Positions 41,206 to 53,240 are shown, numbered from the stretch's first letter. The stretch: 64,000 nucleotides of DNA from Rotaria macrura (GCA_900239685.1 OENT01000635.1:26193-90192); one strand, 5' to 3'. The notes: generated from the letters alone by a model not told the origin. A program made the numbers and translations.

Positions 41206-41783
41206 TAGTCTTTTTCCAGTCACTCCATGCTTAATTACAATTGAAATTCAACTTTGAATTGATATGAAACGTTCGAAACTATTCATGAAAAATATGTTCC
41301 GTTCCACACTGCTCAAACAACGTTACTTATCTATCTGATCGACTGATAGAGAATTTGGTTTAGCTTTTAGAAAATTTTCTGAGTTTTTATTGAAATATTC
41401 TTGTAGAGAAACATGTTATTCTTAATCATTTGTCAATGTTTCACGAACATACAATATTTTCTTTTGATTATTTTGTCATAAATAATTGATAGACAAATAG
41501 ACGTCTCCAGTTCTGCTTCTTTTGATTGCTTGACTTTGAGGTTTGACTTACTATTGTTGCCTGTCTCTACTTGCAATCATCTCTCTATAATGTTTACACG
41601 CGACCACTATTTATCGGTTTGTACAAGTGTTAGCTTTTCGAAAACTTGCTCTCTTGAGACATTAATATGGAAGCAAAATATTATTCTTGAACTTGAAGGT
41701 ACGTTGCATAATCTAGCGATAGAAAATACTAGAAATTTTATAATTAACCTTCTCGACGAACCAACTTGAGAGCTTCTGAATAT

Positions 41784-41836
41784 GAGTGTGCGGGGGTAGC
41801 TGTATAATTGAACAAAGCCACATCCACCCCACACCC
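41784..41836. repeat. TGTGGG-like hairpin (copy 1)
   Basis: GTGTGCGGGGGTAGC on the left and CCACCCCACACCC on the right form imperfect inverted arms around about 20 bases. Confidence 0.5.
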
Positions 41837-42477
41837 TTTTTCTTACCTTTTTAAGTAGTTGCTATCAGATGGATACAACCATTTTGATGGAATGTCTTTG
41901 GTGTCATGCATCTTAAAAAAACAGACACCTTTGGTTTTCTTTTAAAATGATGATATGCATAAATTGCTTTAACTGTGTGTTAATAGATTTCATTCCAAAT
42001 GGATATGCAGCAGTGACATACAATGGTGGATTATTCGTGATATATTTTATTCAACTTTCTAAAGAAAAGATTGTTATTTTTACGAAATGTTTCCGTCTTG
42101 TATTAAAAGCATCAGGTAGCACACTCCGGTTTTACGTTTTTTCTGGGTGCAACAATTGGTACTTTGAATGTGAGTATCATTCGAGAATGAATCTGAACCC
42201 CACTACAGTCAACCCATACCAACACCCTCTCTTCCTCTTTAGTTTATCATGATAATTGTTATTCAGAAGTGCAACCACTTGTATTTAAAAAAACGAGTAT
42301 TTTTCTTTCGTATAAATATCGTTTTGATATTCTTCGATAACCAATATGATCTCATCCACGACTATTTTGATTCCTAGAAATTAGTCAGCACCAACTTGCA
42401 TTTCTTCAGATCTCTCGTGAGATGGAAACATGGATAGAATCATGTCGATGACAACCGTGTTAAAAAATGTTGCGTTA

Positions 42478-42483
42478 TTTTAT
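42478..42483 (-). terminator. Candidate polyadenylation signal of the M13 peptidase gene
   Basis: AATAAA on the minus strand, about 196 bases after the stop at 42679. Confidence 0.4.
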
Positions 42484-42678
42484 TCGACTTTCGCCAATTT
42501 CAAATCATTTACGGCAAGCTCAATGAAAACAACATAGAATAAATGGAAATCGCACGTGATAGAGAAAAACAGAAAATATCAATCTCTAAGTAAGTATGTT
42601 CCTCCTTCAAGAGTGTCGCTGTCGATGTCGTTCTTGAAACAAATGATCTACCTATCGAAAGAGTCATCCAGGAAAATC

Positions 42679-45600
42679 CTACCACACACGACACTTATTC
42701 ATTCGACTATTGCCTTGACCTGGAAGACAGCCAAATACTCTATCGAACTCGGCAAAATTTGAGGTAGAACCAAGTACTCTAAATCGAGACATGAATGATG
42801 AAATCGTCTGACGAAACGGTAGAAGAAAGATCTCACCTGTATTGACCGGGAGAGTGTACATCAAGTAAAACTTGATTCTTGGCATATTGATCTGTCATCT
42901 TCGAACACCATATTTGACCATAATTGAGAAAGAACATTTGCTCGGTTGAGTATTTCGTTAGACCTGGAAGCTTCTTGTCAACATTCCGGTTGAGTCGAGC
43001 CCACTCTTGATAAGCCTAAAAGTATCTTGGTTAGACTCAAATAAAAAATATTCATCGAACTTACAAAGAAGGCTGCTTTCAGTCCACCGTTGTCAGCAAT
43101 GTTCTCACTTTGAGTTTGTTCACCATTAACCTGAACAATATAAGGACAAGTTTTTATTTTCAACAAACTGAAATAGAACAGGAGACCGGAAGATTAATTT
43201 GAGTCACTGTATAGTTGCTATACTGATCAATGATGCAGGTCTTTCGTTGATTAAACCCGTTAAATGTTTCGTTATTCCACCAGAGAATCCTATTTCCGTC
43301 TTTATCATACAGTCCACCGGAGTTATCAAACCCATGTGTAATTTCATGCCCAATGATCGTTCCAATAGCTAAATTCGAAATCATGTTTTGTTGTTCTATT
43401 CGTCACGCTGAATCATTTCTTACCACCATAGTTAAGAAACCTAGAATGGGGATAGAAACTTTTCGAATGAGCTAATTAATTCAATCCTACTTCGGTGCAT
43501 CTTTGTGGAAGAATGGCGTTTGAAGAATACCAACTGGAAAAGCTAAAGGCAGATCCAAATATGACATATTAGTCTCAAAAGAGTTTTGTTTCTTACAGAT
43601 ATCATTAAATGATGGATTATAAAATGCATTGACGGTAGTGGGTGAATAGTCAATCCATTCTTGTCGATCAAGAACTTCTCGAAGCGTTTGAAGGTTCTTT
43701 TTAGCATTTAGTTTGAGAACGAGCAAAGCGTTTTGCATAAAAGATGAATTGAAATTATACTAGATTTTGAAACAAAAAAGAAACATAACCGGCAAATCAT
43801 GAATCACCAAGCCATAGCTGATTATTTTTCTACCTCCGCGTAATCTTTCTCCAGCTTTGTGTTTTTATTGTCGTCTAAATAATCTGGATATCCAACTTTT
43901 GAGCTAATAGCTCGGGCCTGTATAATGCTATTTGTCTTTGTGACGTCTAGATCGATTTGTATTTCACTTACTTTCTCGATTGCCTCACTTTTCGAGACGG
44001 AGTCCATCCACGTCGATTGATTGATAATATCAATAAACTGATTTCGAATATTGACAATCATTGCAAGTGACTGTCAAAACATAGAACAGAGTAAATCATC
44101 ACCAAATCAAGTTTCGAATACCTCTAAACGAGCATTCTTATCAAAATATGTATTTATATAAAGCTTCGAGACAGCAAATCCCATATTGTAATTGACATAA
44201 CTAGCACACTTCATTGCACGTGATTGCTCAATATCAGTACCTAGAAATACTTGATCGAACTGTTGTTTGATAGCTCGAAATCGTCGTGATATAATCCATG
44301 CCTGACTCATCATGAACCGCCATATCATATAGTTTTGCAAAACTCGTGGTGATTGTTGATCGATAATTAATGAAACATTACGTAAATAGTCAAGTTCGCT
44401 CACAATTACAACGTCCGTATCGACAAGAGTTACATTTGCCAAAAGATAGAAACCACGAAGATGACTGACGAAGTCAAACTGAATGGAAATATGACGATAG
44501 AACGATCAAGAATGATACTTACCGTAGTGTTGATTGCAGATGAGAGAGTACTGATTGTTGAGTGGACAGTTTCGGTATCCCGAGCGATCTTTTCATTCAG
44601 CGTCCAATGATACTGTGTGATGAGTGGAAGCACAGTGAGACGGATGATGTGCAAGAAGAAAGAGAGACTCACCATTGCGATTCTCTTTTCAAAATCGAAT
44701 ATAGCTGCTACATCTTTATTGATCATTGATTTATCAGTGGCTAATGTCAAAGCGAAGTTCCGCATGAACTGCCGATAGGCTTTCGTGATATCACTTTCAT
44801 TAACATAGTAGCTGCGATCTAGCAAGCCAAGATCGCTTTGACCGATCTGAAGTATTAACATGCATTATCCATTTACATTTTCAACAAATCTCACTCGAAT
44901 AGCTTGACTCGACGAATTCATATCATCGATTTGTGTGCTTACGAAAAAAAAGATGTAGCTACTATACTCGGCTAATTTAAGCAGCGATCGTGAGAAGTTA
45001 AATGTTGCATTATTCCATGTTGGACCTTGTAAGATAGGCCATCCGCCTAGTTCTGTATTAGCAACAGATAATAACACATCGATAACGTCGGTTCCAATAG
45101 CTGTTTCATTTACACACGAAGCAAATAAGAGCTGAGCATTGAGGATTGCTTTTGGCATATCAGTATTGTTCGGTGTCGACAATGTCAGAAGATCTACAAA
45201 CAATAAAATCATCAATGCAAAAGAAAGATTGATCTATTCTCTACCGATAATAGCATCCTGCAACCGCGTCTCCAACGTGACAAATATATCTTGAGAACTG
45301 GCTTTTTTTTATAGAATGAATGAGGTGTTTAATTTCAATACAAACAGAGAAATAGAGAGTTTACCATCATTTAGTATTTTTGTGTTCTTAATTTGTGTAC
45401 CACAGGCAAATTCGTAGAAATTTTCACATGGATCGACTGCCTCATCAATACTCTCGAGTAGAGAACTTGCTAGAAACAGAACAATATTTATCATCTTTAT
45501 AAAAATGTTCTGACCTGCTTTGATACAGTATCTTGTTAAACATAAATCACTGTTGTTGTCGACTGAAATGACTATTTGTGTTGAAAAACTTTATTTCAGC

Positions 45601-45958
45601 TTTTTCTTTCGATAAAATTCCTCGATATAGACCTATCATCGTCTGATTATCCATTTTTTTATTTTTTTCGATACCATACACTACGGCCAACGCTACCGTC
45701 CCAATAAGCAAGAAACCAGCAACAACACAGAGGAATAGGTAGAGCAATCCAATGTATTGGTTCCTTGCCGATGATTGACTAGAAAGATGGTTGATATTAC
45801 CTTAGCAATCTGGTTTATCGGTTTTAATTTCTCTTTCCTATTTTGGCTTTATAAGATACTGTTTCGTTGACAATCAGTTTCTTGGAAATTACTCCGTATT
45901 TCACTTACCGATCAAAACAAACCGTAGACAGCGTATTCGTCGTTAAATCTTCAGGCAT
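42679..45958 (-). CDS. M13 family (neprilysin/ECE-like) zinc metallopeptidase
   Basis: Sixteen exons on the minus strand: 45958-45909, 45778-45633, 45562-45515, 45469-45365, 45301-45245, 45193-44895, 44846-44673, 44612-44523, 44478-44122, 44070-43834, 43759-43491, 43440-43424, 43368-43187, 43130-43065, 43015-42837 and 42778-42679. Total 2376 bases, 791 aa; all introns are GT-AG with matching phases. A short cytoplasmic tail ([17 protein letters not shown]) precedes one membrane helix at about residues 26-51, so this is a type II membrane protein with an extracellular catalytic part. M13 landmarks are [29 protein letters not shown], the zinc motif HEITH (about 624-628), ENIADNGG with the third zinc ligand Glu about 686, HSPGQYR and the C-terminal CRVW. 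Members cleave small extracellular peptides. The active site is complete, so it is probably functional. Which vertebrate member it matches cannot be told. Confidence 0.95.
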
Positions 45959-48411
45959 GTTTATTGTTTTTATTATGATTAGACAATTCGCCTTTAGAAT
46001 ACAAATATCGACGAATAAATATCATTTGATAGTTCTTATCGATGCTTGTCTCTCGCCGTTCTTTTACATGCCATTTGGATGGAAGTCAAAATTTTATTTA
46101 ACAATGAAAGGATAGATTAATCGTAGAGAGAAAAGACAAAAGAGCACACATTGATTGGAATACGATTGTTTGTCTTTTCAAACAATCATTCAAATGTTTT
46201 CACTGATCGGTGACATAATAGCTGCTGTGTTTGACATAAAATACCTTTGTCATCTGGTAATTCAAATAACTCAAAATTGCTTTTTAGTAGAACTTTGCAT
46301 GTCCCATTCAATTAGAAACAAGCCAAGCGTCAATTAAATTATTTTGTAAGATCAATGTTCAAATATCCTAGCCTTCCTTTACAATGCAGCAAATGAGCAT
46401 ATGAGTGTGACATACATTTTTCGTTTCACTCATGATGATTACGTGTATTCTCTTCACTAGCCTCTACATTCAAGAAGTTGGTCGACAAAAAGAGCATTGT
46501 TTTGGAATAATAACTGTAAAAAAAAGCGTGGATCACGCGTGCCGAATATCGCTCAAATCCGAACGCTATTTCATTAGCCCACAACTTTCTGTGATTTAAG
46601 GCAGTGCGCAGCCTCTCTTTCTCTAATATCTGCTCAAACTTATTTGAACTGACACGGAAGCTACCTATGAAACATGAAATATGAAAACTTTAGAACACGA
46701 AATCATCATCGATTTTAATACATTGAAATTCAAGCAGACATAAAATAATGAATCATTAAAACCGTTGCCAAATTAGTAAACAGGTGATGATGATAAGTTC
46801 GATAGGTTGTTTAAAATCTTTGAAACTAAACATTCGTTGATGGTAATTTACGGAAATTTCTATCACCCTGTTCAAGACGAGCATCTTGTTTTAAAACAAG
46901 TAATATAATTTTTTCACGTCGTCAATAGATTTTGGACATTCTTTTTATTTGCTTAATGATTTCTTTAATGCTTCATAAATACTTCTTGTTTCATTATTTG
47001 TGAGAAGTAAACGAATGGATTGAAAATATTTCTTATTCGCTTTACAAATTCATTGTAATACTAATCTCAGTTTATATCACGATGATGTAAGATAAATGTG
47101 AACGTCTCTCAATAAGAATGTTATTCAAATATTTATTTAATCCAGAAAATATTTTAAATTTATTATAGATGAGATGATTTGAACTACGTTATTTCCCATT
47201 TTACGCGTCTCTCCTGTTTTACTGAATGTAACAGTTTTTCTTTTCCTTTTCTGGTAGCAAATAAAACTATCAGCACATTGGTTACTTATGAGACTAGTTA
47301 TGTTCACTGATGAATGTCGAAAATATGTTAGTATTTTGCAGTCTTTAAGAATTGGCAGGCGAAATGAAAATGATAGATGCTAGTAGTTGAACGCTTTTTT
47401 CGATCAAACAAAATACTGTATCCTTGGAAATAGTTTCGTTTCACTCCAGTTGAGCATTCATTATCTGTACTAAATAAAAAGAACTCTATGCTAGAAAAAA
47501 TTATCTAAAACGTCTTATTTTGATCATAGAAGTTTGTTTTTAAATAATTACACTATTATTTTATTGTTCAAATGGGAATTCTTACTTGACATATGTAATT
47601 GGAAAACGATTTATTTAGGATCTTAATTCTGAAATACGAAAAATATTTTTACTGACTTGATTTACTCGCAGAATCGCGAGCTTTATTTAGAATATTTGTC
47701 AACCATTATGTTATCTCATAATTATATAGTCCGATTGAGATCGTATGTCAACATTTCTTTCAACATAGATTTAGCATACTTGCAGTTGATCTAACTCTTT
47801 ATTTGTTTTTTTTTATTGCCACTTGATTCAATCTAAAACTAAATAAAGTTTCTTGGTAATTTACCATCGGATTTTATCGATTATAGATTAGTCATAATTC
47901 ATAATAATTGTATGATAATGTAATTGTCGGCATAGATTTTGTTTTCAATAGGAGGCATTGAACCGTTTAATAAGACGTGCTAATTGTTGTCCAAGAAAAT
48001 CGATGAAGATTCACAAATTCTAGGGTCAATATGGCAAGTTTATCCTTGCTGATCAAAGCTATTTGAAGATGTTTTTGAATCTAATTTTCTTTCCTGACGA
48101 GATCTGCATATTTAGAAAGGTGTATCTCATTTTTCTGTTTGATTAGGGCTACAACATATTCAAAACCTCGGGGTTTCGTACAAAAACATTTGGATTTCGG
48201 ATTTGGTCTTGCGATTTGGGGGTGGAGGTTTCTTCGATGAATAATATATCAAAACCCCCACCCACACCCTTAAATAATTTATTTGTTATTGATGAATATC
48301 TAATTATTTTATATTAATTTAATGAGAACATAATGAGTATTTTCTATTTATCCTTCAAAGCTTTTATTCTATCGTTTCAGTTGCGGTGTTTCATTGCTAG
48401 AAAGCAATTCG
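45959..48411. other. Upstream region of the peptidase gene, no gene seen
   Basis: It holds the promoter side of the minus-strand peptidase gene. AT-rich throughout. Open frames are short and unlike protein. A TGTGGG-like hairpin lies at 48213-48269. Confidence 0.5.
48213..48269. repeat. TGTGGG-like hairpin (copy 2)
   Basis: GATTTGGGGGTGGAGGTTT faces AAAACCCCCACCCACACCC across about 19 bases; arms are imperfect but clearly G-rich against C-rich. Confidence 0.55.
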
Positions 48412-48626
48412 GAAGAGAAATGTTTTCTGTTTCGTTTCATAGTTTTATTGAAGCCATATGATAGTTTATGGCTAAATTATTTTGATAGAAATAGGTCGTG
48501 TTCACATTTTCAGGATCTGACCGGGTGGATACGTGGATCCGGACTATTTCTACTAAAATATTTTAGCCATAAACTATCGTATGGCTTCACTAAATCTACG
48601 AAGCGAAACAGAAAACATCTCTCTTC
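48412..48626. mobile_element. Foldback / MITE-like element with 83-base inverted arms
   Basis: The left arm (48412-48494) starts GAAGAGAAATGTTTTCTGTT. The complement of the right arm (about 48544-48626) starts GAAGAGAGATGTTTTCTGTT. Both contain GCCATA and GATAGTTTATGGCTAAA further in. About ten mismatches are spread over the arms, around a 49-base loop. It has no coding capacity. The size and structure fit a non-autonomous foldback DNA element; no target duplication is obvious. Confidence 0.8.
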
Positions 48627-48857
48627 AAAATGTGCGTTTTAGTAAAGTAGTAGCACAACTATTGATAGAACAGTTTCTATTTCTTTGACCGCGTTCAAAA
48701 ACATTTTTTGAGCCTGATGAAGGGCTTTAACATTCACCAGTAGCAACATTCAGATCGAACTCGACGATGCTTCTTTACAATTTCGAATTTTTGGAAATAG
48801 TCTTCTTTATTCTTATTTAACTTTTCACTCTCAAATAATGAGCGATAAAAGATGCTA

Positions 48858-50427
48858 CTAGTTATGCAGCGTCTCGGTTGTAGGTCGCGTATTGGGAAAA
48901 TTGCACAGCCACCCAGCCGCATTGCATACAAATCGGGCTGTCCCAACAGATTGCCATTGTCCATTCTGTAGTCGTGTGAATCCAGTGTCAATCACAAGTC
49001 TAAGGCCATGTGAATCGTAAAATGCAGTGATCAAATTGTTTGCTGACCCATTCATCAACGGTTTAATATCTTTGTTTACATTTTGAATCGTGGCAATTGT
49101 TATTCCTTCATAGACGGTTTGCAGTCCTGTCATAAAGTCATGGGAAATGAATCCCGCACTCATCAGAGAATTTGATAAAGAAACATTTTTCATTCCTCGT
49201 ACATTTCCTGACATTTCAATGCCAAGAAGAGTTTTTAAAATGATGTTTGCATCATAGTAGTATGGATAATTGTCCCCCCAAACATACAATCCGTTCCACA
49301 TTTCCAGAAATTCTCAATGGCTTTGTGATGATCAGCATTTAACATAGGCTTATCGTATGAAATAACCACAATTGACAACAGTAGCTCAAAGCATTATTGA
49401 ATTCGTCGATGTTCGGTGGATTACCGCTCCAAATAATTAATTCGAGTCCCGTTCGACGTAATTCTTGAATACAATTTGAATAGGGTTCGGAACCATGTTG
49501 AAAGAGCAAAGCTACTTTTAATCCTTTCAGTCCGTTTTCTTTTACAAGATCATACTTATGACCAATGGCATTTCCGTATTGATCTTGTGGAGCGTTTGGA
49601 ATGTTCGTTAGTCCGGAAATAGAGTTGAATGCCATGTGTCCTGTTTCCAAAGGAATCGTTGCAAGTTGTGTGAGTAATCCCATGGCAGCGACGAATTTGA
49701 CCTCCTTTGCATTCAGCTTATCGTCACTTGGGACGATTCTCATGATATAAGAACCGTTCTCAATGATAATACACGGGAATTCCCAACTACCTCCAAGATC
49801 AGTTTCACCTACTGCAACCGTTATCCATTTATCATCTTTAAGCATTTCCACATAGATCTTGGCAACAATAGCTGTGCCGTCGTCTTTGCTCAACACAATT
49901 TTTCTTGGAAGGCGAAGCTCAGGCGTTGGAATTACATGAATTGATTGTGTCATCAGTATTGTTCCATCTATGTCAATTATTTTACAAATAAAATCACCGT
50001 ATGAACTAGGTAGAAAAGGCTCGGAAATCTCTGGCTCGAGTGTGTCTGTTGCCGTGCCGTCGGAGTTTTATTTCACCGTTGTTTTCACTACTGTTGTGCT
50101 GCTTGGTGGTTTCTCGCTGATTTGTGTTTGAGGTGTGCTTGTCTTAGGCATTTGTGGAAGAATTTTTTGAACAGATAAATTAAACAATGGCACAATCCCA
50201 TCGTCGAGACTAAATATTTCAGACATATACTTCATTGTGGGATCGATATCCCAATCTTCTCCTGTTGCGTTGGTCAATACAAGATTATCCGCGTAATCAT
50301 CAATGGGCTTCAGATGGAACGAACGACATATGTTTTTTCGAAGATCATCCGGCTTTATGGTTGACATGAAACTTAAAGTTTTTTTCAATCCTTTATACTG
50401 AACTGTTAACTTGTTTGTAGTCGCCAT
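48858..50427 (-). pseudogene. Broken gene: beta-grasp-like N-terminus plus amidotransferase-like fold, family unknown
   Basis: On the minus strand, translation from ATG at 50427 gives about 119 aa with a ubiquitin/PB1-like look (KLTVQYKGLKKTLSF, then TGEDWDID). An in-frame TAA at 50068-50070 interrupts it. The same frame then continues through a beta-rich segment (DLGGSWEFPCIIIENGSYIM) and GLKVALLFQHG...LELIIWSGNPPN to about 49370. There the coding signal shifts frame once (ISYDKPMLNADHHKAIENFW) and again near 49297 into MWNGLYVWGDNYPYYYDAN, ending at 48858. The WSGNPP and GLYVWGDNxPYYxDAN blocks recall a ThuA/glutamine-amidotransferase-like alpha-beta fold, but I cannot name the family. One stop and two single-base shifts make this a recent pseudogene or an error-prone assembly stretch. 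No introns are needed. Confidence 0.72.
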
Positions 50428-50675
50428 TCCCCAACAGCAAATATATTAACGAACGAAAATTGGTACAGATGAATCTTAATAAAAAATAAGACGTCATAGT
50501 CACCATACATCCATCGGAAAATCACATCTCACAACTTGGGGTGAGCCTTGATCTTTACTTACCAGAGTACAGTCAAGTATAAACTAAATTTACTTTTGCC
50601 GTTTGCTCTAATATGTAAAAAATGAAAGAGACAAAGAGTGTCACTGATATGATGTGGCATAACGGTGAAAAATAT

Positions 50676-50748
50676 GAACTTCGTGGGAATCGAACCCACA
50701 CCTCCTACAATTCTGGGGGTTGCCCTAAGCCAAATAGACTAGAAGACG
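50676..50748 (-). other. tRNA-like sequence, probable tRNA pseudogene or tRNA-derived SINE head
   Basis: The minus strand gives 73 bases with an internal A box (TAGTCTATTTGG) and a consensus B box (GGTTCGATTCC). A T arm pairs perfectly (GTGGG/CCCAC). A D stem GTCT/GGGC carries the GG loop, and the acceptor stem is partly paired (CGTCTTC with GAAGTTC). The anticodon arm does not pair and has no T at position 33, so no anticodon can be assigned. RNA polymerase III promoter elements are intact; a working tRNA is unlikely. Confidence 0.6.
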
Positions 50749-50823
50749 CATCTTAAACATCGTTTAGCGTTCAAGGAATTCATCACGGACGCTAACATTT
50801 ACCCAGTAAAGTTCAGTATGTAA

Positions 50824-50848
50824 CTTAACTTTACTGAGTAAAGTTAAG
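50824..50848. repeat. Perfect palindrome, 12-bp arms
   Basis: CTTAACTTTACT and AGTAAAGTTAAG flank a single G. Confidence 0.9.
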
Positions 50849-50913
50849 CTGAAACATGTGAGATTTTTTATGCACTCAAGGAAAATATTTTTTTCTCACT
50901 GTATTTTATTCGG

Positions 50914-50940
50914 TAAAGTAAAGTATTTAACTTTACTTTA
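50914..50940. repeat. Perfect hairpin, 11-bp arms
   Basis: TAAAGTAAAGT and ACTTTACTTTA flank ATTTA. The arms share the AGTAAAG/CTTTACT theme with the palindrome 65 bases to the left. Confidence 0.9.
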
Positions 50941-51829
50941 CTTTAATTTTTAAAAGAAAAATAAAGATAAAGTATCAAGTCTACCCACAACAACAACCTA
51001 AAAGCAGACAAAAAAAATAGAGTGATGTACTGACGTGTGTGAGTGTGGATATTATTTTTTGCTTCAATGAGACTCACAATCGTGACGGCTGTTCAGTTGA
51101 TATTCTCAGAAATGTTATTCTGATGGTTCTAATATGATATATGGTGTCATGAAAATCGATCAATAGAATATGTCAAGAAGGAAGAAAACTAATCATATAA
51201 AACAGAGATACTGTCGTAGAATAGAAATGTAAGAAATAAATCAACTATACGGTTCGATGAATACAGAAAATGAAATTTTGTCGCAATCTTTCTTAATTAT
51301 TTTTCCGATCGTATTATAGCTCTATTTCTAATTTTTAAAATGCTGTATCTAGTCTTATAAATCTTCCTGATAAATGTCTCATGGTAATAAAATATTCAAA
51401 ACTAATATTGTCTAAGAAATTTTGCTGCTGGTGTTGTCCGACTTTGTCGAGGTTTGGGCGTATAGGAGAGGTATGATTGTTGTTGGAGGATCCGCCTGTT
51501 ATATGTGCATTGTTCTAGAGTTCTGCACTCCATTTCTATCGTGCATTGCTTCCTCTTTTTTCGTTTTTCTTTTTCATTTCTTTTCATCTGCACGCTCTAC
51601 TGGGAAGGACTGCAAATTGCACAAGAAAAAAATTCATGGATAGGAGGGAAAGTACTTGTTTCTAAACAAAAAAACAGAATCCTATTTGTACAAAGAAAGA
51701 CGGAATAACAAGCATAGAATTCATTGATCGGCTATGAAAACATATAATTATAAACAACAAACAAGGCAAAATTTTTCGAGAGCTAACTTCAAATTTCAGA
51801 ATTTCAGTGTGTTTGAATGCCGAGCGTTG

Positions 51830-51896
51830 ACGTGGGTGCGTAGGTGTGGGTATGGCTATATACTGTTAAAGGAGAATAATTCACACCCACACGTCC
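51830..51896. repeat. TGTGGG-like hairpin (copy 3)
   Basis: GACGTGGGTGCGTAGGTGTG on the left opposes CACACCCACACGTCC on the right. Confidence 0.6.
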
Positions 51897-51929
51897 AATT
51901 TCTGCACGTTGTGTACATATATCGATCAG

Positions 51930-52260
51930 TTTTATGCCTAATTGCCCCAGGTCGAATACGTAGGGTGGGAACCCGCCGGATTCAGTGTTATCCCCACGAT
52001 ATCCGAAAGCGGGTTTCTAAAATCGGTTCCAGCTTCCGGTTTCGGCTTACTTCCCACCAACTGCGGGCACCGGAGCGTGTCCACGGATACGGTTCCCGTT
52101 TCCTACACGGGATCTGTCGACGGAAAACACAGTTTCCAAGCCCGAACCGCATAAGGTCCAGATCGGACCGTTTCTGGAACGAATACCAGTACCGGAAAAA
52201 GCAATTTTCCCATCTGGACAGAAAACGGCTCAGATCTGACTGCTTCCGCTAAGGTCACGA
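51930..52260. other. GC-rich island 1
   Basis: Composition changes sharply from the AT-rich surroundings, with many CCGG, CGG and TTCC words. A 172-codon frame (51734-52252) runs through it, but its Arg-rich translation looks like a composition effect rather than a protein. Confidence 0.6.
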
Positions 52261-52879
52261 AAACTCATGTGGCCGTTTCCCAAACTGTACTAAATACTTC
52301 TACTTACTAAGCAAAGCTCTCCGTATTTCGAAGCCAGCTTTTAGCTTCTTTTTTAAAATGCCTCAAACAACACCAGAAGATACCCTGGGAACAAACCGCA
52401 TTCAAGTAAAACACTATATACGTCTCTCCAAAATTGTTTTTGTCGCAAAAATGGGAATTTTAAGTCCCAAGACCTAAAAATCAGATTTTTAGACTTTTGC
52501 AAACCGAAAACGCTATGTGCAAGAACACCACACATGTTAAACACCAGCGTTGTGAGACTTTTCTGAGTCTTCAATCAAGGTAAGTGACGCTTCTTAAGTC
52601 TCAAAATGACCTATCATGTCAAATTTTCATCAAAGAAATTTCAAATGCACACTAATGCACTGAAAACAATAACACTCTAAGTAACACATCTAAAGTGTTC
52701 ACGCGAACCCATAAAAGTATGATAATCTATCCATTTTGTCGAAATAGTCCTTAAAATGAAAGATTTGGTAAAAAAATCTCAAGAAAGAACCTTTAAAGGT
52801 CTCTTTTTGTAAAATACTGATTTGCATATCTAGGAACAATAAATGAGGATTTAATATTCGATGTGATTTTTTTTCTAGC

Positions 52880-53240
52880 GGAGACCTGATTTGCGAAGCG
52901 GAAATAATCTGGTCGGAAGACGGTCGATTTCGACCGTTTTCCGATGCTTCTTTATCGGATTATTTTATTTTCCGTTTGGATCCTGGCCGAAGCTCTCATA
53001 GCGCCGGTAGATTCCTGGCTGATCCGAGGTATTTCCTTGAAATTTCAGATTTTCGGAAGTCGCCGGAATATTCAGGTTCTGGGTACGGATAATTCAGCCC
53101 GGAATACTGCTTCCATGTTCCGGTCGTTTTTCCGGCCGGAAACGGTGGTAAATACACCGGGACCGGCAGGAAGAAGCCGGAAAATATCCCGTTTCCTGCG
53201 GGTTCCGGCCGAATCCGGGCCCCGGAACGAATGACCTGGG
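52880..53240. other. GC-rich island 2 with dense TTCCGG words
   Basis: Repeated TTCCGG/CCGGAA words occur here, as in TTTTTCCGGCCGGAAACGG. The far edge (ACCCAGGTCATTCG when read on the minus strand) resembles the outer edge of island 1 (CCCCAGGTCGAATACG), so the two may be diverged inverted ends of one element. Between them (52261-52880) the DNA is AT-rich and non-coding. Confidence 0.5.

Larger units (their letters stand above)
41208..42678. other. Region between the Tc1 copy and the 3' end of the peptidase gene
   Basis: No gene supported. It contains a TGTGGG-like hairpin at 41784-41836 and a 101-codon open frame (41947-42252) with no recognisable content. TTTATT at 42478-42483 is AATAAA on the minus strand, a likely polyadenylation signal about 196 bases past the stop of the peptidase gene. 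Confidence 0.45.
50428..51824. other. Intergenic region with palindromes and a tRNA-like sequence
   Basis: AT-rich DNA upstream of the broken minus-strand gene. It holds the tRNA-like sequence at 50676-50748 and two hairpins at 50824-50940. No protein-coding signal. Confidence 0.5.

Noticed and set aside
41947..42252. 101-codon plus-strand frame near the peptidase 3' end
   Set aside because: No recognisable domain. It lies downstream of the peptidase 3' end amid repeats, and the length is not unusual.
51734..52252. 172-codon plus-strand open frame
   Set aside because: It runs through the GC-rich island, is Arg/Phe-rich without domain features, and overlaps a hairpin. The openness is explained by composition.
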